Program-made: the position numbers and the translations under genes
The notes under the pieces: generated by a model
Database searches by the model: none
Seen by the model: the letters and a program-made list of their open reading frames with translations, nothing else
Told to the model about the DNA's origin: nothing
In this document: positions 8,111 through 16,045 of the stretch, one piece after another
Layout of the letters: each line of letters starts with the position of its first letter
Position numbering within the stretch: position 1 is the stretch's first letter
NCBI RefSeq assembly: GCF_003721225.1
Contig: NZ_RIZI01000167.1
Location: forward strand, 1-29,877
From: Acidithiobacillus sulfuriphilus
GTDB lineage: Bacteria > Pseudomonadota > Gammaproteobacteria > Acidithiobacillales > Acidithiobacillaceae
Length of the DNA stretch: 29,877 bases
Direction of reading: 5' to 3'

Positions 8111-8152
8111 GGCCCGCCGCCAATATTCATTGCTAGATAAGGAATACTTGGA

Positions 8153-8794
8153 TTGCTTCATACGCCACCCGCTTCCCTCCTCCTGTTACAACTGTTGAAT
8201 TTGACGGGTATATTTGTTTTTGCCATCAGTGGGGCCATGATGGGGGTACGCAAGGGCTTTGATTTGTTCGGGGTCATCGTTCTCGCGGTAGTCACTGCCG
8301 TATCGGGAGGCATTATGCGCGATGTTCTGATCGGCGCCATACCGCCAGAATCAATCGCACATTGGCACGGGGTCGCTCTAGCCGTCATAGCCGGCCTCTT
8401 GGGGTTTCGTTCCCATCGCCTGATCGAACGCCTGAATCACCCGGTTTTGTTTTTCGATGCTGCAGGCTTGGGTGTGTTTGCAGCGTCAGGCACGCAAAAG
8501 GCACTGGAATTTTGGCTGAATCCGTTCATGGCTGCGGTACTCGGGATGATCAGCGGCGTCGGGGGTGGAATGGTGCGCGACATCCTTGCAGCCCAAATAC
8601 CCGTTGTGCTCCGGTCAGAAATCTACGCCTCGGCAGCACTCATCGGAGCGTTGATCGTGGTAGTCGGGGCTCACTTCGGGCTCCCCCCAATCGAAACGAC
8701 CTTGGCCGGTGCTGGACTGACCTTTTTCCTACGCATGATGGCCATCTATCGGCACTGGACCTTACCGATAGCGCATACCAATAGGGATCATTAA
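8153..8794 (+). CDS. TRIC/UPF0126-family membrane channel protein
   Basis: This 213-residue protein belongs to the UPF0126 family, now seen as bacterial relatives of trimeric intracellular cation channels. It has the internal duplication typical of the family. The first half holds GIFVFAISGAMMGVRKGFDLFG and VSGGIMRDVLIG; the second holds LGVFAASGTQKALEF and SGVGGGMVRDILA. About seven hydrophobic segments are visible. The TTG start at 8153 is preferred because it gives the full first helix and has AAGGA about 9 nt upstream; the first in-frame ATG would cut into helix 1. It is preceded by a riboswitch-like leader. The ion or solute carried is unknown. Confidence 0.88.
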   Translation: MLHTPPASLLLLQLLNLTGIFVFAISGAMMGVRKGFDLFGVIVLAVVTAVSGGIMRDVLIGAIPPESIAHWHGVALAVIAGLLGFRSHRLIERLNHPVLFFDAAGLGVFAASGTQKALEFWLNPFMAAVLGMISGVGGGMVRDILAAQIPVVLRSEIYASAALIGALIVVVGAHFGLPPIETTLAGAGLTFFLRMMAIYRHWTLPIAHTNRDH

Positions 8795-9112
8795 TATTTT
8801 TGCTGGCTAGGCAGCAAAGGCCTTTGTTAACAACCGGTCATCGCCCATGCCTAGGGCCGCCAGCGCAGCTTTTCTTCTGTCTCCTTTGTGGAATATGCTG
8901 CGGAGACCATCCGCACCCCATCGCGGGTCATCATCGAGGGGATGAGCACCAACCACTACAACGTGGAGATACCCTGGGAGCCATCAAACCGGACCAAAGC
9001 AAAGCCACCATTTTGCTCTCATGCCGATGATGAAAAAGCATGCACGCCCTGGACCGAACCCCGCTGTTTTTCGCCCGGGGGAATATGGATCATGAGACTA
9101 TCCGGACCTGAG
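8795..9112. other. Intergenic stretch with possible coding debris
   Basis: No intact gene. A short part of one plus-strand frame (about 8890-8985) reads as plausible protein, AETIRTPSRVIIEGMSTNHY, but I cannot place it in a family. It may be the remains of a gene broken by the rearrangements seen further right. Confidence 0.35.
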
Positions 9113-9285
9113 TCAGACCGCCTTGCGCAGTTCCTTGCCCGCCTTGAAGAGGGGCCTGCGCCGCTGGGGGACGGCGACGGGCTTTCCCGTCCTAGGGTTC
9201 CTTCCGGCCCTGGCGGGCAGCCCGCTCCCGGACGGAAAAGGCGCCGAGCCCCGGGAGAAAGAAAAAGGCAATCCCCAAGGGCCGA
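9113..9285 (-). pseudogene. HU/IHF-family DNA-binding protein fragment, frameshifted
   Basis: On the minus strand the sequence encodes the C-terminal part of an HU-family protein in two frames. The upstream frame reads FLPGLGAFSVRERAARQGR and then runs into a stop. The downstream frame picks up with RNPRTGKPVAVPQ, LFKAGKELRKAV and a stop at 9113-9115. Restoring GRNPRTG requires removing four bases near 9200, where AGGA looks duplicated. The N-terminal dimerisation helices are absent. HU proteins bend and compact DNA; this copy cannot make a normal product. Confidence 0.75.
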
Positions 9286-9381
9286 GCGATCATTTCGCGG
9301 GGGCTCCCTCTTGCTCCGCCGGAATCCGGCCAGTCCCGCTGCTCTCGGGGAAAAGGCCATACAGACAACCCACCGGCTTTC

Positions 9382-9417
9382 AGTAAATATCCCCGGCTCT
9401 GCCGGGGTTTATTTACT
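9382..9417. terminator. Strong bidirectional hairpin
   Basis: AGTAAATA-T-CCCCGG pairs with CCGGGG-TT-TATTTACT around a 5-nt loop. The GC core flanked by AT arms gives T-rich tracts on both strands, as in bidirectional rho-independent terminators. It separates the HU relic from the rightward gene at 9499. Confidence 0.7.
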
Positions 9418-9498
9418 ATTGCTCGGAACGGGGTGACTTTGCTTCCAGACCGGCAGATGGTGGTTCATAATCCGAAAAACCAGAAATGACCAAAATCG

Positions 9499-10785
9499 GT
9501 GATCGACAAAATGCGCATCTTCTCAGGACTATCCAGAAAAAAGCCTGCCGGTTGCAAGTCATCCGGCGCGCCAAAGTCCCATTCGCAGGCTGCAAGTCCT
9601 TCTGGTGCAGCCCTTGTCCAGGATAACATCGAGGACTTGTCGGCGCTGGTCGGCACCTCGTTGACGGCGCGCACGACACACAAGGTGTCCCCATCCGTTT
9701 GCGAAAGCGAGCAATCGGCAGGCGATGCTGCGATGCTCTCCATGGACGACATGCTGGCCGAGGCGGACGTCTACTGGACATACGGCAAGTGGCACGACGC
9801 CCTCATGATCTATCAGTGGTGGCTGTCCGCCGCCGGGTTGGGGGCGCCATTTCGGGAATCTGACCGGGAAATCCAATCGCGCGTCGCCAGAAACGCCGTG
9901 GATTGCGCCGTGCAGGCCAGGGACGCCAACCTTTGCGAGGCGATACTGACCGGTTTGGACGCAAGCGAATACCCCCAGCAATTCCTCGCCGAACAGGGCA
10001 TCCATGCGTTACGGGCCGATCCGGGGAACTTCTTCCTCATCGAGTTTTGCAACCGTTTCGAGGCGTCCGCCGAGGAAATCGAGCGCATCGTCGAAAAGGC
10101 CAGCATGCGCGACGAAACGCCCAAGGAGAAAAAGGACAAGCTCTGGCGCAGAAACAAGATGGACGCCAACCGCATCGCCATGCAACAAGGCGGCTCATTG
10201 GGCCGCATCACCTGGCGTTTTTCCGATCGTGGGGAGGATTTGTTCACCCATGCGCTACGGCAAATGGATGACGATGATGCCATGCGTTATGCGGATATCG
10301 TGACCATGCCCATCGTGATGACCGATGAGGAGGCGCGAATCATCGGAAATCTGGCTGGTGCGGGACTTCTGGAGGACGATGCGGGAGGGCTGGATCCACA
10401 ATTCAATGCGCAGATCTTCGAGGCGGTTTATGACGCCATGCGCCGCGAGGCCCTATCCAAACCGGAGAACCTGGGTGTGCAGGTGGAAATGCTGCGCATT
10501 CTGCACGATGAGGGACTGGCCCAGGATTACGCCCTCTGGCTCCTGCATCTCGCCATGACCCTCTTTGCCGTGCGCGCCGGGGATGCCCTTAAAAAAAGGC
10601 TCCTGGCGGTCGGCAAGATCCTAGGACCGCATCCGGTGTGGGATGCGCTGTCGGGAGAACTGTCATTCGAGAAGCTGGATCGATTGCGTCGGCAATACGA
10701 TGCCAAAGCGCCGGAAAAGGTTTGGAGCAAAGCCATGCCGCACACGGATCTTTTGCGCGAAGTCGAGGTGGTTTCCACAAAATAA
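9499..10785 (+). CDS. Hypothetical protein, 428 residues
   Basis: I do not recognise this protein. The first 85 residues are Ser/Ala/Lys-rich and probably disordered. From about residue 77 it turns helical, starting MLSMDDMLAEADVYWTYGKW and then ALMIYQWWLSAAG, a pattern like a tetratricopeptide or FimV-type repeat. A charged, probably coiled segment follows (about 195-235). It has no signal peptide or membrane helix. The listed start is GTG at 9499; ATG at 9511 (MRIFSG) is as likely, and neither has a clear ribosome binding site. The disrupted frame at 10811 follows 25 nt later in the same direction and may have been co-transcribed. Confidence 0.65.
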   Translation: MIDKMRIFSGLSRKKPAGCKSSGAPKSHSQAASPSGAALVQDNIEDLSALVGTSLTARTTHKVSPSVCESEQSAGDAAMLSMDDMLAEADVYWTYGKWHDALMIYQWWLSAAGLGAPFRESDREIQSRVARNAVDCAVQARDANLCEAILTGLDASEYPQQFLAEQGIHALRADPGNFFLIEFCNRFEASAEEIERIVEKASMRDETPKEKKDKLWRRNKMDANRIAMQQGGSLGRITWRFSDRGEDLFTHALRQMDDDDAMRYADIVTMPIVMTDEEARIIGNLAGAGLLEDDAGGLDPQFNAQIFEAVYDAMRREALSKPENLGVQVEMLRILHDEGLAQDYALWLLHLAMTLFAVRAGDALKKRLLAVGKILGPHPVWDALSGELSFEKLDRLRRQYDAKAPEKVWSKAMPHTDLLREVEVVSTK

Positions 10786-10810
10786 GCAACGCCACCCTCA
10801 GCCCCGCGAA

Positions 10811-11527
10811 GTGGCCCCCGGCGGCTGGTGGCATCGCTGGCCCGGGGACGCCTGGGAACCCATACTGGGCCTATTGGTCGCGGTGTTCATCCACATGACC
10901 GGCGGCCTGGCGGACGCCCTGCCCGCCAAGGCCATCCACGAGGCTTCCGAAGCGTGGCTCCGGCTACCGCTGTGGGTGCTCCGGTTCTTCGCCGGGGCCA
11001 GTCTCGACCAGATGACCAGCGCGGCCCCGCTCATTCCCCTGATGCTGTTCATCGCCGGCTTCTAGGTCAACGCGGAGAACCCGGCCAGCACCAACCCGGC
11101 GCTCAACACGGTGAACGTCTCCGACGGCAGCGGGGAACAGGGCGTCAACCTCAAGGTGAACGGCAACCTGAACATCGACAGCGGCAACACCCAGGCCATC
11201 GACGCCGGTGGCGCGGTCCCGCTCAACGCCAACAGCATCCTCTACGTCCAGGCGACGGGGAACGTGCAGGTGAACGCCGGCACGGGGGCCAACAACTACG
11301 GAAGCATCGCCGTCCCCAACACGACCGACGGCCTGGGCTTCCCCAGCGCCGCCATCAACGGGAACGCCCCCACCGCCACCTCCTACGTGACGGACTACAT
11401 GCCCACGGTGTACTTCATGCGCTCGGTGCCCACGGCGGCCTATGGCGAGGAGCTCCTGCCCTCGGACGCCTTCACCAACGACAACGGCCAGCTACAGAAG
11501 ATGCAGACCTTCCTCAACCTGTACTGA
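10811..11527 (+). pseudogene. Membrane protein frame broken by one in-frame TAG
   Basis: A single reading frame runs from a GTG at 10811 to a stop at 11525-11527 and is interrupted only by TAG at 11063-11065. Before the TAG the frame encodes an 84-residue segment with hydrophobic stretches (PILGLLVAVFIHM and PLIPLMLFIAG). After it, 153 codons encode an Asn/Gly/Thr-rich, probably extracytoplasmic domain (for example GVNLKVNGNLNIDSGN). The second part has no ribosome binding site or good start of its own. The simplest reading is a nonsense mutation in a membrane-anchored surface protein; suppression or sequencing error are alternatives. The family is unknown. A strong terminator follows at 11576. 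Confidence 0.6.
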
Positions 11528-11575
11528 CCAACGAGCATGTGGGATCTCCAGCGATGGAACATCCCTTTGAACGGG

Positions 11576-11602
11576 CGGGCGAAACCCTCGCCCGTTTTTT
11601 TT
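11576..11602 (+). terminator. Rho-independent terminator
   Basis: CGGGCGA-AACCC-TCGCCCG forms a 7-bp stem with a 5-nt loop, followed by eight T residues (11595-11602). It ends the transcription unit of the genes at 9499 and 10811. Confidence 0.9.
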
Positions 11603-12123
11603 GGTGCGCCCGCCAGGACGCACTGCGGTCATGGGGGTGTCGTTGAACAGTGGGTTTTCTTGATCCATACTTTTCACTTTGAATATTCAAGAAACCATGG
11701 AAGCCCGCGTAAAGTGCTGGAGAGCTCCATAGCTCCCGGCATCAGGGATTTGCGGTCGCGCCTTGACCTGCTGGAAAAGGAGCTTGGAGATGTCCACGGT
11801 GATCGACGAGCGGCGCAAGAATAAAAAGCACCGCCACTATGACGCCGAATTCGGGGTGGATGGATGGTGGAATCGGGACGGGGCGCGCGCCCCTCGGGAG
11901 GTCGCGATTCCGCCGTTTCCATCGGCGGTTGGGCATGAGCCCTAAAGGCGGTTGCATTGGCCGCATACCCCTGGCCCCATACGGGCGGAAAGCGCCGCAA
12001 ACATGCCCCATCTTCCCAATTTGCAGTCTCCCACCCACTAATAGATTGCACGCTACCGGGTACCGGGAACGGGTGCTGGCGGCATCCAGTCCGCGGTCAT
12101 CTAGCGTTGGAGGCGGAGCGAAA
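11603..12123. other. Intergenic stretch, probable gene debris
   Basis: No gene is supported. Two short plus-strand frames look weakly protein-like (about 11713-11824, with RDLRSRLDLLEKELGDV, and about 11790-11850, with IDERRKNKKHRHYD) but have no start signals or recognisable domain. They may be remnants linked to the IS3 insertion to the right. Confidence 0.4.
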
Positions 12124-12465
12124 ATGAATATCAGGCGTCCCAATGGCGCATGCCATCCTCGGCGCGCTTCCTTGGCCTTCGCCGCCCTCGGGGCGTTGGC
12201 ACTGGCTGGATGCGCGGAGACATCGACGATGCGCTCTGCCGTGGTAGCGATGATGGACTGGTGCCGCAAGGTCAATGGACTCTACAAGGCAGAAGTTATT
12301 CACCGCCGCTCATGGCCGAATCGGGGAGCGGTGGAAATAGCCACCCTGGAATGGGTAGATTGGTTCAACCACAGACGCCTGCTGGGGCCGATCGGTAATA
12401 GGCCTCCCGCTGAAGCCGAAGCACTGTATTATGCCAAACTGGATGGGTCTGACGTGGCCGCCTGA
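12124..12465 (+). CDS. Chimeric ORF: lipoprotein signal fused to an IS3 transposase tail
   Basis: An ATG at 12124 with a GGAGGCGGAG ribosome binding region upstream opens a 113-residue frame. The first 30 residues form a lipoprotein signal peptide ending in the lipobox LALAGC (Cys30). From residue 50 the sequence is the C-terminus of an IS3-family OrfB transposase: VNGLYKAEVIHRRSW and LEWVDWFNHRRLLGPIGNRP, ending near LYYAKLDG. The catalytic part of the transposase is absent. The chimera probably arose when an IS3-type element inserted into, or recombined with, a lipoprotein gene. Whether it is expressed is unknown; a stable function seems unlikely. Confidence 0.65.
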   Translation: MNIRRPNGACHPRRASLAFAALGALALAGCAETSTMRSAVVAMMDWCRKVNGLYKAEVIHRRSWPNRGAVEIATLEWVDWFNHRRLLGPIGNRPPAEAEALYYAKLDGSDVAA

Positions 12466-12504
12466 TCCAAACTCAATAGCCTTCGATAAACTCGGGGTGG
12501 TTCA
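12271..12504 (+). mobile_element. IS3-family right-end remnant
   Basis: This covers the last ~65 codons of IS3-type OrfB plus a terminal sequence that ends CTCGGGGTGGTTCA at 12504. Read inward, the end begins TGAACCACCCCGAGTTTAT, close to the usual IS3-group terminus TGAACCGCCCCGGG. No left end or OrfA is visible, so only the right end remains. Confidence 0.75.
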
Positions 12505-12536
12505 GATGCTGCAAGTTGCACAGGTTCAGGATTTTT

Positions 12537-12604
12537 GATTGCGGCTAGGCCCCTTTGAGGGGCCAGCAATCGTAAAGCCATCGGCCTTTCCGGTGGCTAC
12601 TTAC
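12537..12604 (+). ncRNA. Two-hairpin structured leader of the GGDEF/EAL gene
   Basis: Two abutting helices are visible. GATTGC (12537) pairs with GCAATC (12566) and encloses GGCCCC-TTTGA-GGGGCC. GTAA (12572) pairs with TTAC (12601) and encloses AGCCATCGG-CCTTT-CCGGTGGCT, with one G-U pair. It ends 54 nt before the start codon. It matches no riboswitch class I can name. The c-di-GMP-I class was considered because of a CGTAAAGCC resemblance, but its GAAA-capped stem is missing. Confidence 0.4.
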
Positions 12605-12658
12605 TAAATCGTCTCTCGCATTCTGCGAAACGGCGACGACAACAGGAGTAGCGACAAA

Positions 12659-15319
12659 ATGTCCTCCAGACCTGCATCCGATTCGCCATGGTGGGCTATT
12701 CTGGGCCGATTACGTGTTTTTTTGGTCATGGTTACTGAGCGCTTTTTATCCCAGTCTTATCGGTCGGTACTGTGGGAGAGTAACGTATTTTTTGTGGTAA
12801 TGGGCGTAACGTTTATCGGCATTGCCTTATGGCAAGCCACCGTGCTGGAGCAAGCTATACAAGCAGGCTTTTCCACATCTCCACGGAGCGTTCTACTCAC
12901 CAATTCGCATGGCCAGGTGATTTCCTCTTGGAAGGATGGTCATTGGGCACCGCCGGAGCCCAACTCATCCCCCGCAGTCGGTATGGTGGCCATATCCGTA
13001 CCAGGATCCCCAAAGACGTTACATATACAATGGGCTTCATCGTCGGCCCGCCAAGTATTCTGGCGGGCCGAACGGAAACGGCTGCCCATTTTATTGACTG
13101 GCTTATTGCTGATCGGCGTCATCGGCTGGTTCAGCCGATATCCACTTCGCCAACTGATGCGCTTGCGCCAATATCAGGCCATCACCTTGCTGGTTCAGCG
13201 GGATCTTCTGAGAGAGAAGAATCCACAGGCCATGTATCAACGGTTGGTGGATAACGTGGTAGCGCAGACGGAGGCAATCGGAGCCTATGTCATTGCCAGA
13301 GAACTGGAAGACCCGTTTTTGACCATACAAGCGATGGCGGACGCGGACGATGATCCATTGTTCGATAGAGCCGCACCCGTACGATATCCAGTGCAAGGAA
13401 TATGTCCAACCATCGTGGCTGATGAGGTGTTCCGTACGGGACTTCAGCAAGGCCCGCTGAATCCAAGTTCTTCGGCCATGACGCAGGATGTCGATGATGA
13501 CCGTAGTGTATTTGACCGTGTCCGCAGTGTCATGGCCATCCCGGTGTTTGTGGGTGGAGGGGAAACCCCGTTCGCTGTGTTGGTGATCGAGAGCGAAGAA
13601 ATTCAGCATTTCACGCAATCATTACAGGAAACATTGAAACAGCTAGCTACCAGCTTGGGATTTGGACTGACCCATTATCGTGAACGACGCGAATTGGAAC
13701 AGGCAAAAGCAGAAATCGAAAACCTGGCGCGCCATGACATGTTGACGCATTTGCCAAACCGCCGGTTTCTGGAAGAGCAACTGGAGCAAGCCATAACCCG
13801 TGCAGAGCGGCATGGCAAACTGCTGGCGGTGTGCATGCTGGATCTGGACGGCTTTAAACCCGTGAACGACACCTATGGCCACGAAGCTGGCGACGAGGTG
13901 CTCGTGACCCTGGGGAAACGATTGCTGAAGATCTTGCGCAAATCGGACTTTGTGGCTCGCCTGGGAGGTGATGAGTTCGTGCTCCTGGTGGAAAACCTTT
14001 CTGGGCCGAATGATCTCAACTCGATCCTCACCAAGGTAGAAAAAGCCATTAACGCCCCTATTCCGCTGAGCAATGGCGAGATCATCCAGATCGGTTGGAG
14101 CATGGGAATCTCCCTGTATCCCTTCGGGAAAGAAGGGACGGGCGACCAACTGCTGCGCAGTGCCGACCATGCCCTTTACGAAAGCAAGGCCCACAAGGCA
14201 GATCGGAGCTGTTCCTGGGTGTACTTTGGCGAAGATACCGTGTGGGAACGGCAGCGTACGCCAGCACAACAGCTATTGAGCGAAGGTGCCCTGGAGGTCT
14301 GGTATCAACCGATACTGAGTGGCGGCAACCACAAAGTGGTGGGTGTGGAAGCGCTGGCACGGCTGCGGGATGACGATGGCAGAATCTTGTATCCGGCAGA
14401 GTTTCTGCCTCAGCTGTCGGTCGATGATCTAAGCAATCTCAGCATGGTGGTCCTCGCACAGGCGCTGGAAGACCTGAAAAAACTGGATAATCTGGGGTGG
14501 CAATTGTGGGTATCCTTCAACGTCGCCCCGGAGTCATTCGGCAGGGCGTGGGTATCCTGCCTGCAAAGCGTAATCGACAACAGTGGGGTGTACCCCAAAC
14601 GGATCACTTTGGAGATTCTGGAGGGCGGCAACTTTCTGGAGCGCAATGTAGCGCTATCTGTCTTGCACGAAATTAAAGGGATGGGCATTCGCCTAGCACT
14701 TGATGATGTGGGTAGCGCCTATGCCTCTCTCCTGCGTTTAAAAGATATTCCTATTGATGAAATAAAATTAGACCAATGTTTTATTCGGTCTCTCGGAGAA
14801 AGACCACAAGACTTGCATTTTGTCAGAACTATTCATGATCTGGCCTCAGAATTGCAACTGGATATGGTAGTGGAAGGAGTGGAAACCACGGAGATTCTCG
14901 ATGCCATGCTCACAACAGGCGTGTCCTATCTGCAGGGATACGCGATATCAAGGCCATTACCGCTGGCTGTGCTGCAGCAGTTTCTCTCTAGTTATACCTT
15001 TGATATGGGAAAACATCCGGCCACCCTGTTCGGCTTATATGCAGGCATTTTGAAATTTCATACTGCCGTAAAAAAAATCCTATCGATATGTTCTACACAA
15101 CTTGACATTGCACGCTTGACGGATTGTCGTCAGTATTACGGCCATAACGAATTACATCGTTTTGGGTACGGGGACGATAGCCACATGGTGCAGTTACTCA
15201 ATGACTACCACATTGCTCTTGGTGCCGTTGCAAACGATATCCATAACTGTAGTGCATGGGCTGTTATGGAGTCTGCTCTGAATAAATTCCAGCAAGCCAT
15301 TATGGATGCCCGGCAGTAG
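12659..15319 (+). CDS. Membrane-anchored GGDEF/EAL cyclic-di-GMP protein
   Basis: The 886-residue protein probably makes and/or degrades cyclic di-GMP at the inner membrane. Two N-terminal membrane helices (about 42-62 and 140-158) bracket a periplasmic sensor part. A GAF-like region follows (about 185-340). The GGDEF domain keeps its motif GGDEF at residues 436-440 with the LTHLPNRR start, so cyclase activity is plausible. The EAL domain keeps EAL at 564-566, but the usual DDFGTGYSS loop reads DDVGSAYAS (Asp682, Asp683). About 115 further residues form an extra C-terminal domain with spaced His and Cys (FHTAVKK, DCRQYYG, DYHIALG), weakly like a CZB zinc-binding domain. AGGAG lies 10 nt before the ATG. 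Confidence 0.9.
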   Translation: MSSRPASDSPWWAILGRLRVFLVMVTERFLSQSYRSVLWESNVFFVVMGVTFIGIALWQATVLEQAIQAGFSTSPRSVLLTNSHGQVISSWKDGHWAPPEPNSSPAVGMVAISVPGSPKTLHIQWASSSARQVFWRAERKRLPILLTGLLLIGVIGWFSRYPLRQLMRLRQYQAITLLVQRDLLREKNPQAMYQRLVDNVVAQTEAIGAYVIARELEDPFLTIQAMADADDDPLFDRAAPVRYPVQGICPTIVADEVFRTGLQQGPLNPSSSAMTQDVDDDRSVFDRVRSVMAIPVFVGGGETPFAVLVIESEEIQHFTQSLQETLKQLATSLGFGLTHYRERRELEQAKAEIENLARHDMLTHLPNRRFLEEQLEQAITRAERHGKLLAVCMLDLDGFKPVNDTYGHEAGDEVLVTLGKRLLKILRKSDFVARLGGDEFVLLVENLSGPNDLNSILTKVEKAINAPIPLSNGEIIQIGWSMGISLYPFGKEGTGDQLLRSADHALYESKAHKADRSCSWVYFGEDTVWERQRTPAQQLLSEGALEVWYQPILSGGNHKVVGVEALARLRDDDGRILYPAEFLPQLSVDDLSNLSMVVLAQALEDLKKLDNLGWQLWVSFNVAPESFGRAWVSCLQSVIDNSGVYPKRITLEILEGGNFLERNVALSVLHEIKGMGIRLALDDVGSAYASLLRLKDIPIDEIKLDQCFIRSLGERPQDLHFVRTIHDLASELQLDMVVEGVETTEILDAMLTTGVSYLQGYAISRPLPLAVLQQFLSSYTFDMGKHPATLFGLYAGILKFHTAVKKILSICSTQLDIARLTDCRQYYGHNELHRFGYGDDSHMVQLLNDYHIALGAVANDIHNCSAWAVMESALNKFQQAIMDARQ

Positions 15320-15442
15320 ATTAAAACCCGCGCACACAATACCTTAGGTACAATAATGTTTAATTAGGGAGCCTCTGATTTAATCCTCTGATACAATGGG
15401 CTGACCAAGCAGCAGGAGGCGCCACCCATGACCGGACAGATG

Positions 15443-15513
15443 GCCTTTGCGCGTATCTCCCAGAGCTTATCCTCCGGGGGTTTGATATGCGGCTCGTGGA
15501 CCTGCTCCAAGCC
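15443..15513 (-). pseudogene. Fragment of a HigB/RelE-like toxin gene
   Basis: On the minus strand this stretch encodes GLEQVHEPHIKPPEDKLWEI. The intact toxin at 17269 has GLEQVHEPHIKHLEDKLWEI, and the DNA is also very similar over about 70 bp. Homology stops on both sides, so only a central scrap remains. It lies 330 bp outside the left att repeat, which suggests an earlier element or a rearrangement at this site. Confidence 0.7.
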
Positions 15514-15534
15514 CTGGAAATGATATTCAGCGAC

Positions 15535-15663
15535 ACCACGAACAACCGCGACGGCATGACCGACTATTTTGATAAAAGCAATGTGCGGCTTTTCCCGGAG
15601 CATCCGCATTACCAGGCTGCTCGACAGGCGGCAGAAAGAATAAAAGCCAAGAGAGGGTGGTGA
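15535..15663 (+). pseudogene. C-terminal remnant of an unrecognised gene
   Basis: A plus-strand frame ending at TGA 15661-15663 reads MTDYFDKSNVRLFPEHPHY and then QAARQAAERIKAKRGW. It has the look of the C-terminal tail of a larger, probably plasmid- or element-borne, protein. No start signal is present and upstream the frame runs through the toxin scrap in antisense. The protein-like composition is the only support. Confidence 0.35.
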
Positions 15664-15841
15664 TATGGACACGATACGCGGGCAGATATAACACGATGGC
15701 GCCCATTGCGTGCCGCTGGTCAATGATGAGCCGGTGAGTATCCCTGGGGTAACTGGACAGGGGCCAAAAGTTACCCAGAAAATTACCCCAGACGAAAAAA
15801 ATCACCCAGACATTATCATAAGTTCCTATTTTAATTTGTTT
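15664..15841. other. Intergenic stretch left of the element, no gene
   Basis: Only short repeated motifs around TTACCC (15765-15790) are seen. No gene or RNA is supported. Confidence 0.4.
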
Positions 15842-15882
15842 GTTGTGAGGGGATCGAACCAACGACCCGCTGATTAAGAGTC
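15842..15882 (+). repeat. Left attachment repeat (displaced tRNA-Lys 3' part)
   Basis: This 41-bp segment matches 22778-22818 except for one base (A for C in the T-arm). Left of it the acceptor-stem and CCA sequence expected of a displaced tRNA 3' end is no longer present, so the original tRNA end has decayed or was replaced. Confidence 0.85.
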
Positions 15883-15988
15883 TCAAAGTCTGGCATTTAT
15901 GGCGTTTTATCTACCCCCCTGTATCTTGACGTATCAGTCACTTAGTCACATACTACCTTTACCGATATTCACCGATTTACCGGAAATA

Positions 15989-16015
15989 GGTTAGCCCACG
16001 GTTAGCCCGGCTAAC
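15989..16015. promoter_or_regulatory. GGTTAGCCC boxes at the left element end
   Basis: Two copies, GGTTAGCCCA (15989) and GGTTAGCCCGG (16000), the second forming the palindrome GTTAGCCCGGCTAAC, lie just before the integrase ribosome binding site. The same box recurs at the right end (22678-22726). They are candidate integrase arm-type or excisionase sites and could also let the integrase control its own gene. Confidence 0.55.
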
Positions 16016-16045
16016 TGGAGTCTCAAGGTCCAAAGGGAGCACGTC

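Noticed and set aside
8888..9436. 182-codon plus-strand frame after the TRIC gene
   Set aside because: Only its first ~30 residues look protein-like. The rest lies antisense to the HU-family relic, whose match is far stronger.
12537..12604. c-di-GMP-I (GEMM) riboswitch
   Set aside because: The CGTAAAGCC part is suggestive, but the GAAA-capped stem and the conserved CACGCACAGGGC block are absent.
15842..15882. A second tRNA-Lys gene
   Set aside because: Only the 3' part to the anticodon loop is present, the acceptor 3' strand is altered and no 5' half follows. It is the att repeat.
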